64,000 nucleotides of DNA from NCBI RefSeq assembly GCF_024519725.1, contig NZ_JALJRK010000023.1:1-64000 (forward strand). Direction: 5' to 3'. The notes under the pieces are model-generated. The model ran no database searches, was not told the DNA's origin, and saw nothing but the letters and a program-made list of their open reading frames with translations. Below, piece by piece: positions 8,376 to 19,292 of the stretch (position 1 is the first letter of the stretch; the number at the start of each line of letters is the position of its first letter). Source of the DNA: Microvirga sp. Mcv34 (GTDB taxonomy: Bacteria > Pseudomonadota > Alphaproteobacteria > Rhizobiales > Beijerinckiaceae). Both the position numbers and the translations under genes were made by a program.

Positions 8376-10655
8376 ATGACTGAAATCTACAAGGCCATTC
8401 TCCAAACCGGCGATCTCTCGGCCGGAGAAGACAACCAGATCCAATACAAGCACCTCACAGCCGCGACGGGAACGACCTTTCTGGGTTTGAGCCTCACCGA
8501 CCCGGACACCGATGCCGGGGGGATCAAGGCGACCGCCAGCCACCGCCTCATCGTCGCCTATGACATTACCCTGAACGTCAAGCTCAATGCGCTGGACTTC
8601 TCCGGTGCGAGCAACACCGTCTACAACGAGGGCAAGATCACATCGACCACCGGCACGGGCCTACGCTTCCTGGGTGGCGGGACCCACACGGTCAGCAATG
8701 TTCTGCGCGGAGCCCTTCCGACGAGCGCCTCCAACCTAGGGTCTCTGCAAGGAGGCAGCATTTCCGGCGTCGTCGGGATCGACCTGACTCCGTCGGGCAG
8801 CACTTCCAGCCGGCTGGACCTCTTCAATTCAGGCCTCATCCACGCATCCTCTGGCACGATCATCATTGGCGGCGAAGGCGACGACCGGGTCACCAATGCC
8901 GGGTTGTTTCTGACCACGGCAACCGACGGCTCTCTCCTCGTTGATCTGAAGAACGGCAAGAATTTTTACGATGGGACCGCCGGCAGCTATATGGCTTCCT
9001 CCGGCATCCCCTTGAACGTAACGATCAAGGGGGGAACGGGGGACGACACATTCTATGGCGGCGCCGGCAGCGAAACCTTCATCGGTGGAATCGGCGTCAA
9101 TGTTATCAACGGCGGTAGTGCCACCGATGCCAACCAGAAAGACACGGTCGATTACTCGTGGTCGTCAGCGGCGCTCAATGTCAGTTTGGAGCGCACCTTC
9201 CAACAATGGACCGGTGTGTCGCGTGATCTCCTGGTCAACATCGAGAACCTTACCGGCGGCGCCTTCAACGATACGCTCACCGGAGACACCTACGCCAACG
9301 TGCTCAAGGGCGGGGCAGGCAACGATACCCTCGAGGGCGGCGCTGGAGACGACGTGCTCGACGGCGGCAGTGATGAGAATGAAAACAACACGGCGCTCTT
9401 CTCCGGCAGCTCGGCCGCAACCGTCGATCTCACGATTCTGGCCGCCCAGAATACCGGCTACGGCTCCGATAAACTGATCAACATCCGCAACGTCGAAACC
9501 GGCACCGGGGCTGACAAGCTGCTCGGAGATGCCAAGGACAACCTCTTCAAGAGCGGAGCCGGGACCGACCGGCTGGAAGGTCGCGGCGGCAAGGACACGC
9601 TCGAGGGCGGAGCCGGAGCCGATACCCTCGTCGGCGGCGCAGGCGACGACACGCTCGACGGTGGGTCGGGGAACGATACGGCGGAATTCTCGGGCAACCG
9701 TGCCAACTACGCCTGGAACAAGAACGCCGACGGCAGCTACACGATCGTGGACGGCACGGGCCAGGACGGCACCGATCTCCTCAAGGACATCCGCATCCTG
9801 AAATTCGCCGATGCAACGGTGGCGCTCTCCAATACCGGGCCGTCGTCCATCGTCCTTTCGACATCGATCGTTTCCGAATCGGCGGCGCCCGGCAAGATCG
9901 CAGATATCTACGGTTCCGATGCCGATGGCGACACGCTGACCTACACCCTCATGGACAGTGCCGGAGGCCTGTTCTCGATCGACGGCGACAAGCTCATCCT
10001 CAACCGCGCGCTCGATTACGAGGCGGCGAAGCAGCACGTCATCTCCATCAAGGCCATGGATCCCTACGGCGGCGAGGTGACCAAAGCCATCGCGATCAAT
10101 GTTCGCAACGTGAGCGAGACGACTCCGATCATTCTCACCGGAACCGCCGGCGCCGACAAACTGGAAGGTGACAACGGCAACGATCGCCTCTCGGGTCTGG
10201 CCGGTAACGACGAGCTCAACGGCAGCGGCGGCAACGATATGCTCCTGGGTGGTGGTGGAAACGACTCTCTCTATGGAGGCAACGGCGACGACACCCTCAT
10301 CGGCGGCAACGGCAACGACGCCATGTACCGCGGAGCCGGCAAGGACGTGTTCGTGTTCGACACCAAGCCCAATGTGAAGACGAATGTGGAGTATCTCTAC
10401 GACTTCAACCCCGCGGACGACACGATCCACCTGAAGCTGTCCGCGTTCAAGGGTGTCGGCAAGAAAGGGGCTCTCTCCAAGGCCGCGTTCTGGACCGGCA
10501 CCAAGGTGCACGATTCGAACGACCACATCCTCTACAACAAGAAGACCGGTGCCCTCTTCTTCGATCCGGACGGCACCGGCTCCAAGCCGGCGCTGCAGAT
10601 TGCCGTCATGCTCAAGAACCTCAAGCTGACCTACAAGGACTTCTTCATCGTCTGA
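8376..10655 (+). CDS. RTX (hemolysin-type calcium-binding) protein with a cadherin-like domain
   Basis: A 759-aa repeat protein with no N-terminal signal peptide. Residues about 1-200 are beta-rich and unassigned. Glycine-rich RTX nonapeptides of the GGxGxDxLx type occur in blocks at about residues 218-240, 310-335, 395-440 and 590-655. Between the last two blocks, at about 500-580, is a cadherin-like module (DADGDTLTYTL, LDYEAAKQHVISIKAMD). The C-terminal ~110 residues (from GKDVFVFDTK to YKDFFIV) resemble the second RTX gene and probably carry the type I secretion signal. No ABC exporter is nearby. The cargo function is unknown: adhesin, S-layer-like or matrix roles are possible. Confidence 0.85.
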   Translation: MTEIYKAILQTGDLSAGEDNQIQYKHLTAATGTTFLGLSLTDPDTDAGGIKATASHRLIVAYDITLNVKLNALDFSGASNTVYNEGKITSTTGTGLRFLGGGTHTVSNVLRGALPTSASNLGSLQGGSISGVVGIDLTPSGSTSSRLDLFNSGLIHASSGTIIIGGEGDDRVTNAGLFLTTATDGSLLVDLKNGKNFYDGTAGSYMASSGIPLNVTIKGGTGDDTFYGGAGSETFIGGIGVNVINGGSATDANQKDTVDYSWSSAALNVSLERTFQQWTGVSRDLLVNIENLTGGAFNDTLTGDTYANVLKGGAGNDTLEGGAGDDVLDGGSDENENNTALFSGSSAATVDLTILAAQNTGYGSDKLINIRNVETGTGADKLLGDAKDNLFKSGAGTDRLEGRGGKDTLEGGAGADTLVGGAGDDTLDGGSGNDTAEFSGNRANYAWNKNADGSYTIVDGTGQDGTDLLKDIRILKFADATVALSNTGPSSIVLSTSIVSESAAPGKIADIYGSDADGDTLTYTLMDSAGGLFSIDGDKLILNRALDYEAAKQHVISIKAMDPYGGEVTKAIAINVRNVSETTPIILTGTAGADKLEGDNGNDRLSGLAGNDELNGSGGNDMLLGGGGNDSLYGGNGDDTLIGGNGNDAMYRGAGKDVFVFDTKPNVKTNVEYLYDFNPADDTIHLKLSAFKGVGKKGALSKAAFWTGTKVHDSNDHILYNKKTGALFFDPDGTGSKPALQIAVMLKNLKLTYKDFFIV

Positions 10656-10898
10656 CGACTCGTTAGAGCATCGTGCGGAAAAGTGGATCCGGTTTTCCGC
10701 GAGAACGATGCTCTCATCTAAAGCATCGAACGCAAAAGTGGGCGCCGGTTTTGCGTGGAAAGATGCGACAAAACAAACGCTTAGTGCATCGAACGTGAGT
10801 TCGAATTCACGTCCGATGCACTAGAGAGGTAGCATCGGATCCAATCCCAAAAGTGCAAATCCACCTTTGGGTCCGATGCTTTAGGACATCGAACGACA
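10656..10898. repeat. Tandem array of four palindromic repeats downstream of RTX gene
   Basis: Four successive inverted repeats have arms at 10666-10713, 10723-10766, 10783-10822 and 10832-10879. All but the first two share the core GCATCGnACG at the ends, and the second has the form GCATCgaaCGCAAAA...TTTTGCGtggaaaGATGC. Copies recur at 43988-44021, 46188-46231 and 49096-49141. They look like a dispersed REP-type family. The array fills the interval between the RTX gene and the ppa terminator. Confidence 0.75.
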
Positions 10899-10922
10899 AA
10901 GGCCGGGCTTGCGCCCGGCCTT
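10899..10922 (-). terminator. Intrinsic terminator of ppa
   Basis: AAGGCCGGGC, a 4-nt loop and GCCCGGCCTT form a 10-bp GC-rich stem. On the minus strand it is followed by TTTG. It lies about 30 bp past the ppa stop codon. Confidence 0.8.
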
Positions 10923-10951
10923 CCGATGATAAATTCGCCGGGTCTTCAACC

Positions 10952-11479
10952 CTACTTCTTCGCCCGCTCGATCGCCTCGACGATCAGGCGGCGGGCCTCT
11001 TCGGCGTCGCCCCAGCGGATGATCTTGGCCCATTTGCCGGGCTCCAGATCCTTGTAGTGTTCGAAGAAGTGCTCGATCTGCTTGATGGTGATCTCCGGCA
11101 GATCCGTATAGGTCGCCACCCGGTCGTAGCGCTGGGTGAGCTTGCTCGACGGAACGGCGATGATCTTCTCGTCCTGGCCGCCATCGTCTTCCATCACGAG
11201 AACGCCCACGGGGCGCACGTTCATGACGGCGCCCGGCGCGATGGCGCGGGTGTTGGCGATGAGCACGTCGCAAGGGTCGCCGTCACCGGAGAGTGTGTGG
11301 GGGATGAAGCCGTAATTGCCCGGGTACCGCATGGAGGTATAGAGGAAGCGGTCGACGACGAGCGCGCCGGATTCCTTGTCCATCTCATACTTGATGGGCT
11401 CGCCGCCGAGGGGCACCTCGATCACGACGTTCACGTCGTCCGGCGGGTTCTTTCCAATCTTGATCGCGTCAAGGCGCAT
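10952..11479 (-). CDS. ppa: Inorganic pyrophosphatase
   Basis: A 175-aa family I soluble pyrophosphatase, the usual bacterial length. It hydrolyses PPi released by biosynthesis. The active-site signature is DGDPCDVLI (catalytic aspartates), together with [20 protein letters not shown] and the [13 protein letters not shown] segment. The C-terminal [14 protein letters not shown] motif is also typical. It appears monocistronic, with its own terminator downstream. Confidence 0.97.
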   Translation of the reverse strand: MRLDAIKIGKNPPDDVNVVIEVPLGGEPIKYEMDKESGALVVDRFLYTSMRYPGNYGFIPHTLSGDGDPCDVLIANTRAIAPGAVMNVRPVGVLVMEDDGGQDEKIIAVPSSKLTQRYDRVATYTDLPEITIKQIEHFFEHYKDLEPGKWAKIIRWGDAEEARRLIVEAIERAKK

Positions 11480-11642
11480 AGAGCTGTTCTCCGGAACAAG
11501 GCCTGAAGCACCGCCCCGGGTCGGGCCTCCTCCTGGCAGGGAGATGGGCCGTCACGCCGGGCGGTGCGGCAAAAGCTCGTCTTGAGAGCGGCTTGAACCC
11601 TTTAGGCCGAAAGGCCGCTTTCTGAAGCTTGGACGCCTCACT

Positions 11643-11690
11643 AGAACATTGAGGCCAAAAGGGGAACCCACTTTTCGGCCCCATCGGGCT
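11643..11690. repeat. Short inverted repeat upstream of ppa
   Basis: The segment contains ggccAAAAGgggaacccaCTTTTcggcc, an imperfect palindrome. The spacer resembles that of the dispersed AAAAGTG...CACTTTT repeats in this window. No gene is visible in 11480-11749. Confidence 0.45.
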
Positions 11691-11749
11691 CGGCTCACGG
11701 CAGGCAGCAGAATCGGATACTATGTTCCGGTTCGGGCGCCGGGACACTT

Positions 11750-12256
11750 TTACCGGAACAGATAGGCGACCTTGGCGAGCGGCGTCCCGCCGATCCGCTC
11801 CTCAACCCGCGCGATCGTCCGCCCGCCCATGCCGGCGTAGAAAGCGCAGGCGCGCGCGTTGTCTTCGAGCGCCCAGACCACGATCCTGTCCATCCCGCGC
11901 GCCTTCAGGTCGTTGCGGACGGCGTTGAACAGGCGCCGCCCGAAGCCGACGCCCTGGTATTCCGGCAGCAGGTAGAGTTCGTCGATTTCCCCGTTCGCCG
12001 GCAGCGACCGGTCGCGGCAGCGGCCGTAGGAAGCATAGCCGACCGGGCCCTGGCCCATATCGAGCACCACCAATGGACGCCCGCGCGACACCGTGGAGCT
12101 CCACCAGCGCGGGCTGCGCCGGGAGAACATCTTGTCGAGGGTCACGCCTGGGATGATGCCGAGATAGGCCTCCCGCCAGGCGGCGTCGAAGACCCGCGAG
12201 AGCGCCTGGGCGTCTTCGGGCTTGGCGTGACGGATACTGACGAGAAGGTCGCTCAT
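11750..12256 (-). CDS. GNAT family N-acetyltransferase
   Basis: A 168-aa single-domain acetyltransferase. The acetyl-CoA binding motif A is visible (YLLPEYQGVGFGRRLFNAV, with the Q/R-x-x-G-x-G/A form). It is followed by motif B (ENARACAFYAGMGG). The N-terminus VSIRHAKPEDAQALSRVFDAAW is typical of GNATs acting on small molecules or protein termini. The substrate cannot be predicted. It stands alone between ppa and acnA. Confidence 0.85.
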   Translation of the reverse strand: MSDLLVSIRHAKPEDAQALSRVFDAAWREAYLGIIPGVTLDKMFSRRSPRWWSSTVSRGRPLVVLDMGQGPVGYASYGRCRDRSLPANGEIDELYLLPEYQGVGFGRRLFNAVRNDLKARGMDRIVVWALEDNARACAFYAGMGGRTIARVEERIGGTPLAKVAYLFR

Positions 12257-12504
12257 GGCTTTGGCAGAAAAGTCGAGAGAAGCAATACCATCAGTTTCCG
12301 CGTCGAAGGGTTAATGGCGCCTTAACGAAGTGGGAAGCCCGATGGTGAAAGCGTGGCATTCTCGGCAGAATCGGCGCGTCGGGGAAGAGCCATAGTGACG
12401 CAAGCCGGCTCCTTCGCCGGCAGGCCATTTTCATCGGAACATCCGCGACGGGATCGCCGGTAGGATCTCCCGTCAGCAGAGGAGCAGCGGTGACGCCAAC
12501 ATGA
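12257..12504. other. Intergenic region, no gene seen
   Basis: The spacer between the acnA terminator and the GNAT gene shows no open frame with family resemblance. It presumably holds the GNAT promoter. Confidence 0.4.
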
Positions 12505-12536
12505 AACAGGGCGCTTCATCGCTGAAGCGCCCTGTT
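12505..12536 (-). terminator. Intrinsic terminator of acnA
   Basis: AACAGGGCGCTTCA, a TCGC tetraloop and the perfect complement form a 14-bp stem about 55 bp past the aconitase stop codon. The stem ends in AA/TT pairs on both sides. Confidence 0.75.
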
Positions 12537-12590
12537 CGGTCCTGATGAACACCCGCTCTTCGTCAAAGGAGCGGGCTGCTGTTTCGTGCG

Positions 12591-15296
<2,706 letters not shown>

Positions 15297-15526
15297 GGCG
15301 AATCCTCGCGTGCATTTGGGTTACGAACATGTGTTCGGCCGAAAGCGCGATAAGCGCGCGCCGCTCCGGGGGCGCCCGGACAGGGGAGAAGCGCGCGAGA
15401 CGGATTGGACGCCTTGGCGCGCGGCGCAGCCGAGGGTGCTATAGATCATTTCGAACCATCCCGCTACACGGTTTAGAACCATTCTGGGGTGCAATCAGGG
15501 CAGGGGTCCGGGGTTTGGGACAGGGT
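15297..15526. other. acnA-ccmA divergent intergenic region
   Basis: It must carry both promoters. No clear hexamers or operator were recognised. An in-frame ATG at 15329 would add 66 residues without Ccm similarity to CcmA. Confidence 0.4.
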
Positions 15527-16252
15527 TTGCGTCTGAGCGTTAACAATTTGGCCTGCGAGCGGGGCGAGCGCCGAATCTTCCAGGGCGTTTCATTCGTCCT
15601 CGAATCCGGCGAAGCCCTGGTGATCACCGGCCGCAACGGCGCCGGCAAATCCACCCTGCTGGACCTGCTCGCCGGTCGCCTCACGCCCGCGGCCGGACGG
15701 ATCCTTTGGGAGGGGCCGGGCGAGCGCACCCTGGCCGAATGCCTGCATTACGTGGGCCATCGCGATGCTCTCAAAAGCGCGCTCACCGCGGAGGAGAACC
15801 TGACCTTTGCCCGCGACTTCCTCGGGCACCCGGCGATGAAGCCGAGGGAGGCCCTGGAGGCTGTGGGTCTCGCCCATGCGGCCCGGCTGCCGGTGGCCTA
15901 TCTCTCGGCCGGGCAGCGCCGCCGCGTCGCGCTCGCCCGGCTCCTGGTGGCCGAGCGCCCGCTCTGGCTCCTCGACGAGCCGACCTCAGCCCTCGATACC
16001 GCGTCCCAGGAAACCCTGCGTCTCCTGCTCGAGAACCACCGCGAAGCCGGCGGCATGATCGCGGCCACGACCCATTCGCCGCTGTTCCTGAGGGACGCCA
16101 AGGAAATCAGGATCGAGCGCAGCTCCAACCCTCCTCCCTCCGCGGGGGAGGGCGCCGAGCAAAGCGAGGCGGGAGTGGGGGCGTTCGGTGTCGAGCAGAG
16201 CCCCTCTCCCGGTCCATCGGACCACCCTCTCCCGCAGAGGGGAGAGGGATAA
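15527..16252 (+). CDS. ccmA: Haem exporter ATP-binding protein CcmA
   Basis: A 241-aa ABC ATPase of the CcmABCD complex for cytochrome c maturation. A TTG start at 15527 gives the family-like N-terminus (LRLSVNNLACERGERRIF). Walker A is GRNGAGKST, the signature is YLSAGQRRRVALARLL, and Walker B is LWLLDEPTSALD. The last ~45 residues (from NPPPSAGEG to PLPQRGEG) are unlike CcmA. They are encoded by a dispersed GC-rich repeat inserted at the 3' end. The stop codon overlaps the ccmB start by one base. Confidence 0.9.
   Translation: MRLSVNNLACERGERRIFQGVSFVLESGEALVITGRNGAGKSTLLDLLAGRLTPAAGRILWEGPGERTLAECLHYVGHRDALKSALTAEENLTFARDFLGHPAMKPREALEAVGLAHAARLPVAYLSAGQRRRVALARLLVAERPLWLLDEPTSALDTASQETLRLLLENHREAGGMIAATTHSPLFLRDAKEIRIERSSNPPPSAGEGAEQSEAGVGAFGVEQSPSPGPSDHPLPQRGEG
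16130..16250. repeat. Dispersed GC-rich repeat translated as CcmA C-terminal tail
   Basis: The segment begins cctcctccctccgcggggg and ends ccctctcccgcagagggg. It has the inverted CCTCTCCC/GGGAGAGG character of dispersed rhizobial intergenic repeats. Here it lies in frame at the end of ccmA and supplies its stop codon. Confidence 0.65.
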
Positions 16253-16920
16253 TGCTGAGCTCCTTCCGTGCCCTCCTGGTCCGCGACCTGAAGCTCGCTG
16301 CCCGCGTCGGCGGCTCCGGCGTCATGGGGCTCATCTTCTTCCTGATGATCGTGACCCTCATCCCCTTCGCGCTCGGTCCCGATCTCAACCTGCTCTCGCG
16401 CATCGGCCCGGCGATCCTCTGGATCGCGGCCCTGCTCGCGACGCTGATCGGCCTCGACCGGCTGTTCCAGGCCGATCAGGAGGATGGATCCCTCGATCTC
16501 CTGAGGCTCTCGCACGCGCCCCTGGAGATCGTCGTGCTGGCGAAGGTCCTGGCTTATTGGCTCGTCACCGGCCTGCCGCTCGCCATCGCGGCGCCCTTCC
16601 TGGGTCTTCTGGTGGCCCTCTCGCCCGAGGGCATGCTCGCCATGGTGGCGACCTTGCTGGTCGGAACGCCCGCGCTCACCTTCATCGGTGCGGTCGGGGC
16701 CGCCCTGACCTCGTCGCTGCGGCGCGGCGGGCTCATCCTGGCGATCCTGGTCCTGCCCTTCATGATCCCGACGCTGATCTTCGGTGTGTCGGCTGCCAAT
16801 GCGGCCCTCGGCGGGACGATCCCGTTCGCGACGCCGTTCCTGATCCTGGCTGCCCTGTCGCTGATCGCCGCCGTGGTCGGAACGGTCGGAGCCGCAGCCG
16901 CCCTGCGCTCGGGCGAATAG
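16252..16920 (+). CDS. ccmB: Haem exporter permease CcmB
   Basis: A 222-aa inner-membrane protein with about six transmembrane helices, partner of CcmA and CcmC. It matches CcmB in length and in conserved stretches: the start FRALLVRDLKLAARVGG, the FQADQEDGSLDLLRLS loop, and the PFMIPTLIFGVSAA region. It starts on the CcmA stop codon, so translation is probably coupled. The expected next gene, ccmC, lies 3.6 kb away. Confidence 0.94.
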   Translation: MLSSFRALLVRDLKLAARVGGSGVMGLIFFLMIVTLIPFALGPDLNLLSRIGPAILWIAALLATLIGLDRLFQADQEDGSLDLLRLSHAPLEIVVLAKVLAYWLVTGLPLAIAAPFLGLLVALSPEGMLAMVATLLVGTPALTFIGAVGAALTSSLRRGGLILAILVLPFMIPTLIFGVSAANAALGGTIPFATPFLILAALSLIAAVVGTVGAAAALRSGE

Positions 16921-16923
16921 GCC

Positions 16924-17412
16924 ATGGCCGGACGCCTCGTCCTGCGTCTGCGCCGTTCGCTCGTGGCACCCGTGCCGGAACCCGACTGGCCTCGAGGCAT
17001 CCGGCCTGTCGCCTTCGTTCCGGAACTCCATGCGCAGAATGTCCATGGGCTCCTGAGACGGGCCTATACGCAGGGAGGCGGCTACGTGGAGCCCTTCGCG
17101 ATCTGGTCGCCGAGCCTGCGGGATGATTCGGAATACGACCCGGCTCTGGTGTTCCTCGCCACGGATGAGCGGGACGAGATCGTCGGCGTGGCGCAGTGCT
17201 GGACGAGCGCCTTCGTGAAGGATCTCGCCGTCGCTCCCGCGTGGCGTCGCAAGGGCCTGGGCGCCGCCCTGCTGCATGAGGCCTTCCGCGTCCTGCGGGA
17301 ACGTGGAGCATCGTCCATAACCTTGAAGGTGGAGGCGGACAACCCGTCAGGGGCGCTACGGCTCTATCGCTCACTCGGCTTCGAGGAGGTCGAGTCCTAC
17401 AGGCTCGGCTGA
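16924..17412 (+). CDS. GNAT family N-acetyltransferase
   Basis: A 162-aa protein with a C-terminal GNAT fold. Motif A is LAVAPAWRRKGLGAALLHEAF and motif B is ADNPSGALRLYRSLGFEEV. The N-terminal ~50 residues are basic and less conserved. ATG 16924 is only 3 bp past the ccmB stop, so it is probably co-transcribed with ccmAB, although it has no known role in haem export. The substrate is unknown. It converges on an ArsR-like gene with a 3-bp gap. Confidence 0.83.
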   Translation: MAGRLVLRLRRSLVAPVPEPDWPRGIRPVAFVPELHAQNVHGLLRRAYTQGGGYVEPFAIWSPSLRDDSEYDPALVFLATDERDEIVGVAQCWTSAFVKDLAVAPAWRRKGLGAALLHEAFRVLRERGASSITLKVEADNPSGALRLYRSLGFEEVESYRLG

Positions 17413-17415
17413 GTC

Positions 17416-18117
17416 TCAGGCGACTTGCGAAACGTGATCCTGCGCCGGCATGAAAGCCGTCGCGAACTGCGCCGCTCCCTCGCAGGTGAAGGTGAGGACG
17501 CGCCCGGTCTCGCGCCGGACCCATCCCCGGTCGGTCATGCGGGACAGGATCGCCGCCCCGAGGGCGCCGCCGAGATGGCTGTGGCGCTCGCTCCAGTCGA
17601 GGCAGGCGCGGCAGACGGGGCGACGGCCCTTTTCCAGTCCCGCGAGATCGATCCCGAAATCGGCGAAGAAGGCCCGGCCCTTGGTGGTTAGGGCCAGATC
17701 CTGCCCGCCTTCGATGAGGCCCTGGCGTTGCGCGCCCTTCAACAGCGCGACGCCACGCTCCCCGGCGAGGTGGTCGTAGCAGATCCGGGCGGACCGGAGC
17801 GCCGCGTCCTTCGGGCCGGTTCGGACGCGGGTGGCCCCCGTGCGCTCGGCCAAGCCCATCAGGGCTTCGAGCACCTGCGCCACGTCGGGGCCCGAGAGCC
17901 GGAAATAGCGGTGGCGCCCCTGCTTTTCCGCCGTGAGCAGGTTCGCGGCATCGAGCTTGGCCAGATGGCCGCTGGCCGTCTGGAGCGTGACGCCCGCCGC
18001 TTCGGCGAGCTCGCTTACGGTCAGCGCCCGCCCGTCCATGAGGGTGGTGAGGATGTTGGCCCGAGCCGGATCGCCGAGGAGCGCGGCCACGGAGGCGATG
18101 ACAGGACCTTCTTTCAT
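17416..18117 (-). CDS. ArsR-family winged-helix transcriptional regulator
   Basis: A 233-aa protein with an N-terminal ArsR-type winged helix at about residues 5-85 (LGDPARANILTTLMDGRALTVSELAEAAGV, TASGHLAKLDAANLL). A longer C-terminal domain contains RRPVCRACLDWSERHSHLGGALG. This two-domain form recurs in proteobacteria and is not a classic metal sensor, though the C-x2-C pair could be a redox or metal site. It is divergent from the NIPSNAP/ABM gene pair and probably controls it through the intervening dyad. Confidence 0.82.
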   Translation of the reverse strand: MKEGPVIASVAALLGDPARANILTTLMDGRALTVSELAEAAGVTLQTASGHLAKLDAANLLTAEKQGRHRYFRLSGPDVAQVLEALMGLAERTGATRVRTGPKDAALRSARICYDHLAGERGVALLKGAQRQGLIEGGQDLALTTKGRAFFADFGIDLAGLEKGRRPVCRACLDWSERHSHLGGALGAAILSRMTDRGWVRRETGRVLTFTCEGAAQFATAFMPAQDHVSQVA

Positions 18118-18125
18118 ACTTCGAT

Positions 18126-18161
18126 CTTAACCGAACCATCGGCGACGATCCATCGGCTAAG
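18126..18161. promoter_or_regulatory. Candidate operator between ArsR-like and NIPSNAP genes
   Basis: CTTAACCGA (18126-18134) and TCGGCTAAG (18153-18161) form a 9-bp inverted repeat with one mismatch, 18 nt apart. It is centred in the short divergent region, where an autoregulatory ArsR site would be expected. Confidence 0.4.
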
Positions 18162-18194
18162 ACCGAACTGTCCCAGTCAACAGGATGCCAACCC

Positions 18195-18524
18195 ATGATC
18201 ACCTGTTTCATTCGCTATGAAATCGACCCCTTCAAGGTGTCCGCCTTCGAGGAATATGCCCGCAATTGGGGCCAGGCCATTCCCCGCTGCGGTGCGGATC
18301 TCATCGGGTATTATGCGCCGCACGAGGGCTCCGCCACCACGGCCTATGGGGTCTACAACATCAGGAATCTCGCCGAATATGAGTCGTATCGCGAGCGTCT
18401 GCGCAACGATCCGATAGGGCGGGCCAATTACGAATTTGCTAAAAGGGAACAGTTCATCCGCCGCGAGGACCGGGTCTTCCTGCGGCTGGCCTCGACCCCT
18501 CATGCGGAGCTGATCAAGCCATGA
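18195..18524 (+). CDS. NIPSNAP family protein
   Basis: A 109-aa ferredoxin-like alpha/beta-barrel protein. It begins MITCFIRYEIDPFKVSAFEEYARNW and contains LIGYYAPHEGSATTAYGVYNI, both characteristic of small bacterial NIPSNAP domains. Biochemical function is not known for this type. Its stop overlaps the next gene's start (ATGA), and both are dimeric alpha/beta-barrel families, so they may act together. It is divergent from the ArsR-like regulator. Confidence 0.82.
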   Translation: MITCFIRYEIDPFKVSAFEEYARNWGQAIPRCGADLIGYYAPHEGSATTAYGVYNIRNLAEYESYRERLRNDPIGRANYEFAKREQFIRREDRVFLRLASTPHAELIKP

Positions 18525-18919
18525 TCGCGGTAATTTTCGAAGTCTGGCCGGACGGGGACGGGGGCAAGCGGGACTATCTCGGTCTCGCGGCCGCGCTCCG
18601 CTCCGATCTGATGGAGATGGACGGCTTCATCTCCGTCGAGCGCTTCCAGAGCCTGACCGATCCGGGCAAGCTCCTGTCGCTGTCGTTCTGGCGCGACGAG
18701 GAGGCGGTGCGGGCCTGGCGCAACCTGCCCTCGCACCGCAGCACACAAGGGGCCGGTCGCGCCGGTGTCTTTCGCGACTACCGCCTGCGGGTCGCCGGGG
18801 TGATTCGCGATTACGGGCTGAACGAGCGCGAGCAGGCGCCCGATGATAGTCGGGTGGCGCACGATTCGCACTCATTCGAGGCCTCAAAGTCTAATCCACC
18901 AATCTCGACCTCATCCTGA
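18521..18919 (+). CDS. Antibiotic biosynthesis monooxygenase (ABM) domain protein
   Basis: A 132-aa protein with a single ABM fold at about residues 1-100 (FEVWPDGDGGKRDYLGLAAALR, MDGFISVERFQSLTDPGKLLSLSFW, FRDYRLRVAGVIRDYG). ABM proteins include haem-degrading and cofactor-free oxygenases. The last ~12 codons and the stop lie in or next to a dispersed inverted repeat (18909-19016), so the tail may be acquired rather than native. It is translationally coupled to NIPSNAP. Confidence 0.8.
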   Translation: MIAVIFEVWPDGDGGKRDYLGLAAALRSDLMEMDGFISVERFQSLTDPGKLLSLSFWRDEEAVRAWRNLPSHRSTQGAGRAGVFRDYRLRVAGVIRDYGLNEREQAPDDSRVAHDSHSFEASKSNPPISTSS

Positions 18920-19016
18920 GGAGCCTGCGGAGCAGGCGTCTCGAAGGATCGTCCAGCATGCACTGGAGGCGCCCTCGTCCTTCGAGACACCGCCTGCGGC
19001 GGTCCTCAGGATGAGG
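18909..19016. repeat. Large imperfect inverted repeat
   Basis: The left arm starts CCTCATCCTGAGGA and continues GTCTCGAAGGAtCG. The right arm mirrors it with CGtCCTTCGAGAC and TCCTCAGGATGAGG. The element is about 108 bp and would fold into a long hairpin. It looks like a dispersed alphaproteobacterial repeat, and its left end provides the ABM stop codon. Confidence 0.75.
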
Positions 19017-19292
19017 GCTCTGCGATGAGTCAAACACTCAGGCTGGTTCTGAGCGCCTGCTCTGTCCCGGGTGTGTCAGCAGAGCGGCCGGTGTCGTGGT
19101 GAGACGTTGAGCAATTTTCACGATTTGGGATGACGTAAAATTGTGACGCTGAGTCCGTGGACATGCGATCCGCGTAAGAGCCTCCTTGAGCCTATGGCCG
19201 GGGGGTATCGTCAGATGTCCAAGACGCAAGTCCAAAAGCCGATACAGCCGCTTGAGACGGTCCCAGAGCCCCCGGCCGCCACTCTCCCTGCA
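19017..19292. other. Intergenic region, no gene seen
   Basis: No supported gene lies between the inverted repeat and the M23 peptidase stop codon. Confidence 0.4.

Noticed and set aside
10656-10898. A CRISPR array in the repeat-rich interval
   Set aside because: The units are palindromes of unequal spacing with no uniform repeat-spacer pattern and no cas genes.
11469-11747. Open frame in the region upstream of ppa
   Set aside because: The sequence is low in structure and overlaps the ppa start and a palindromic repeat; there is no protein-like pattern.
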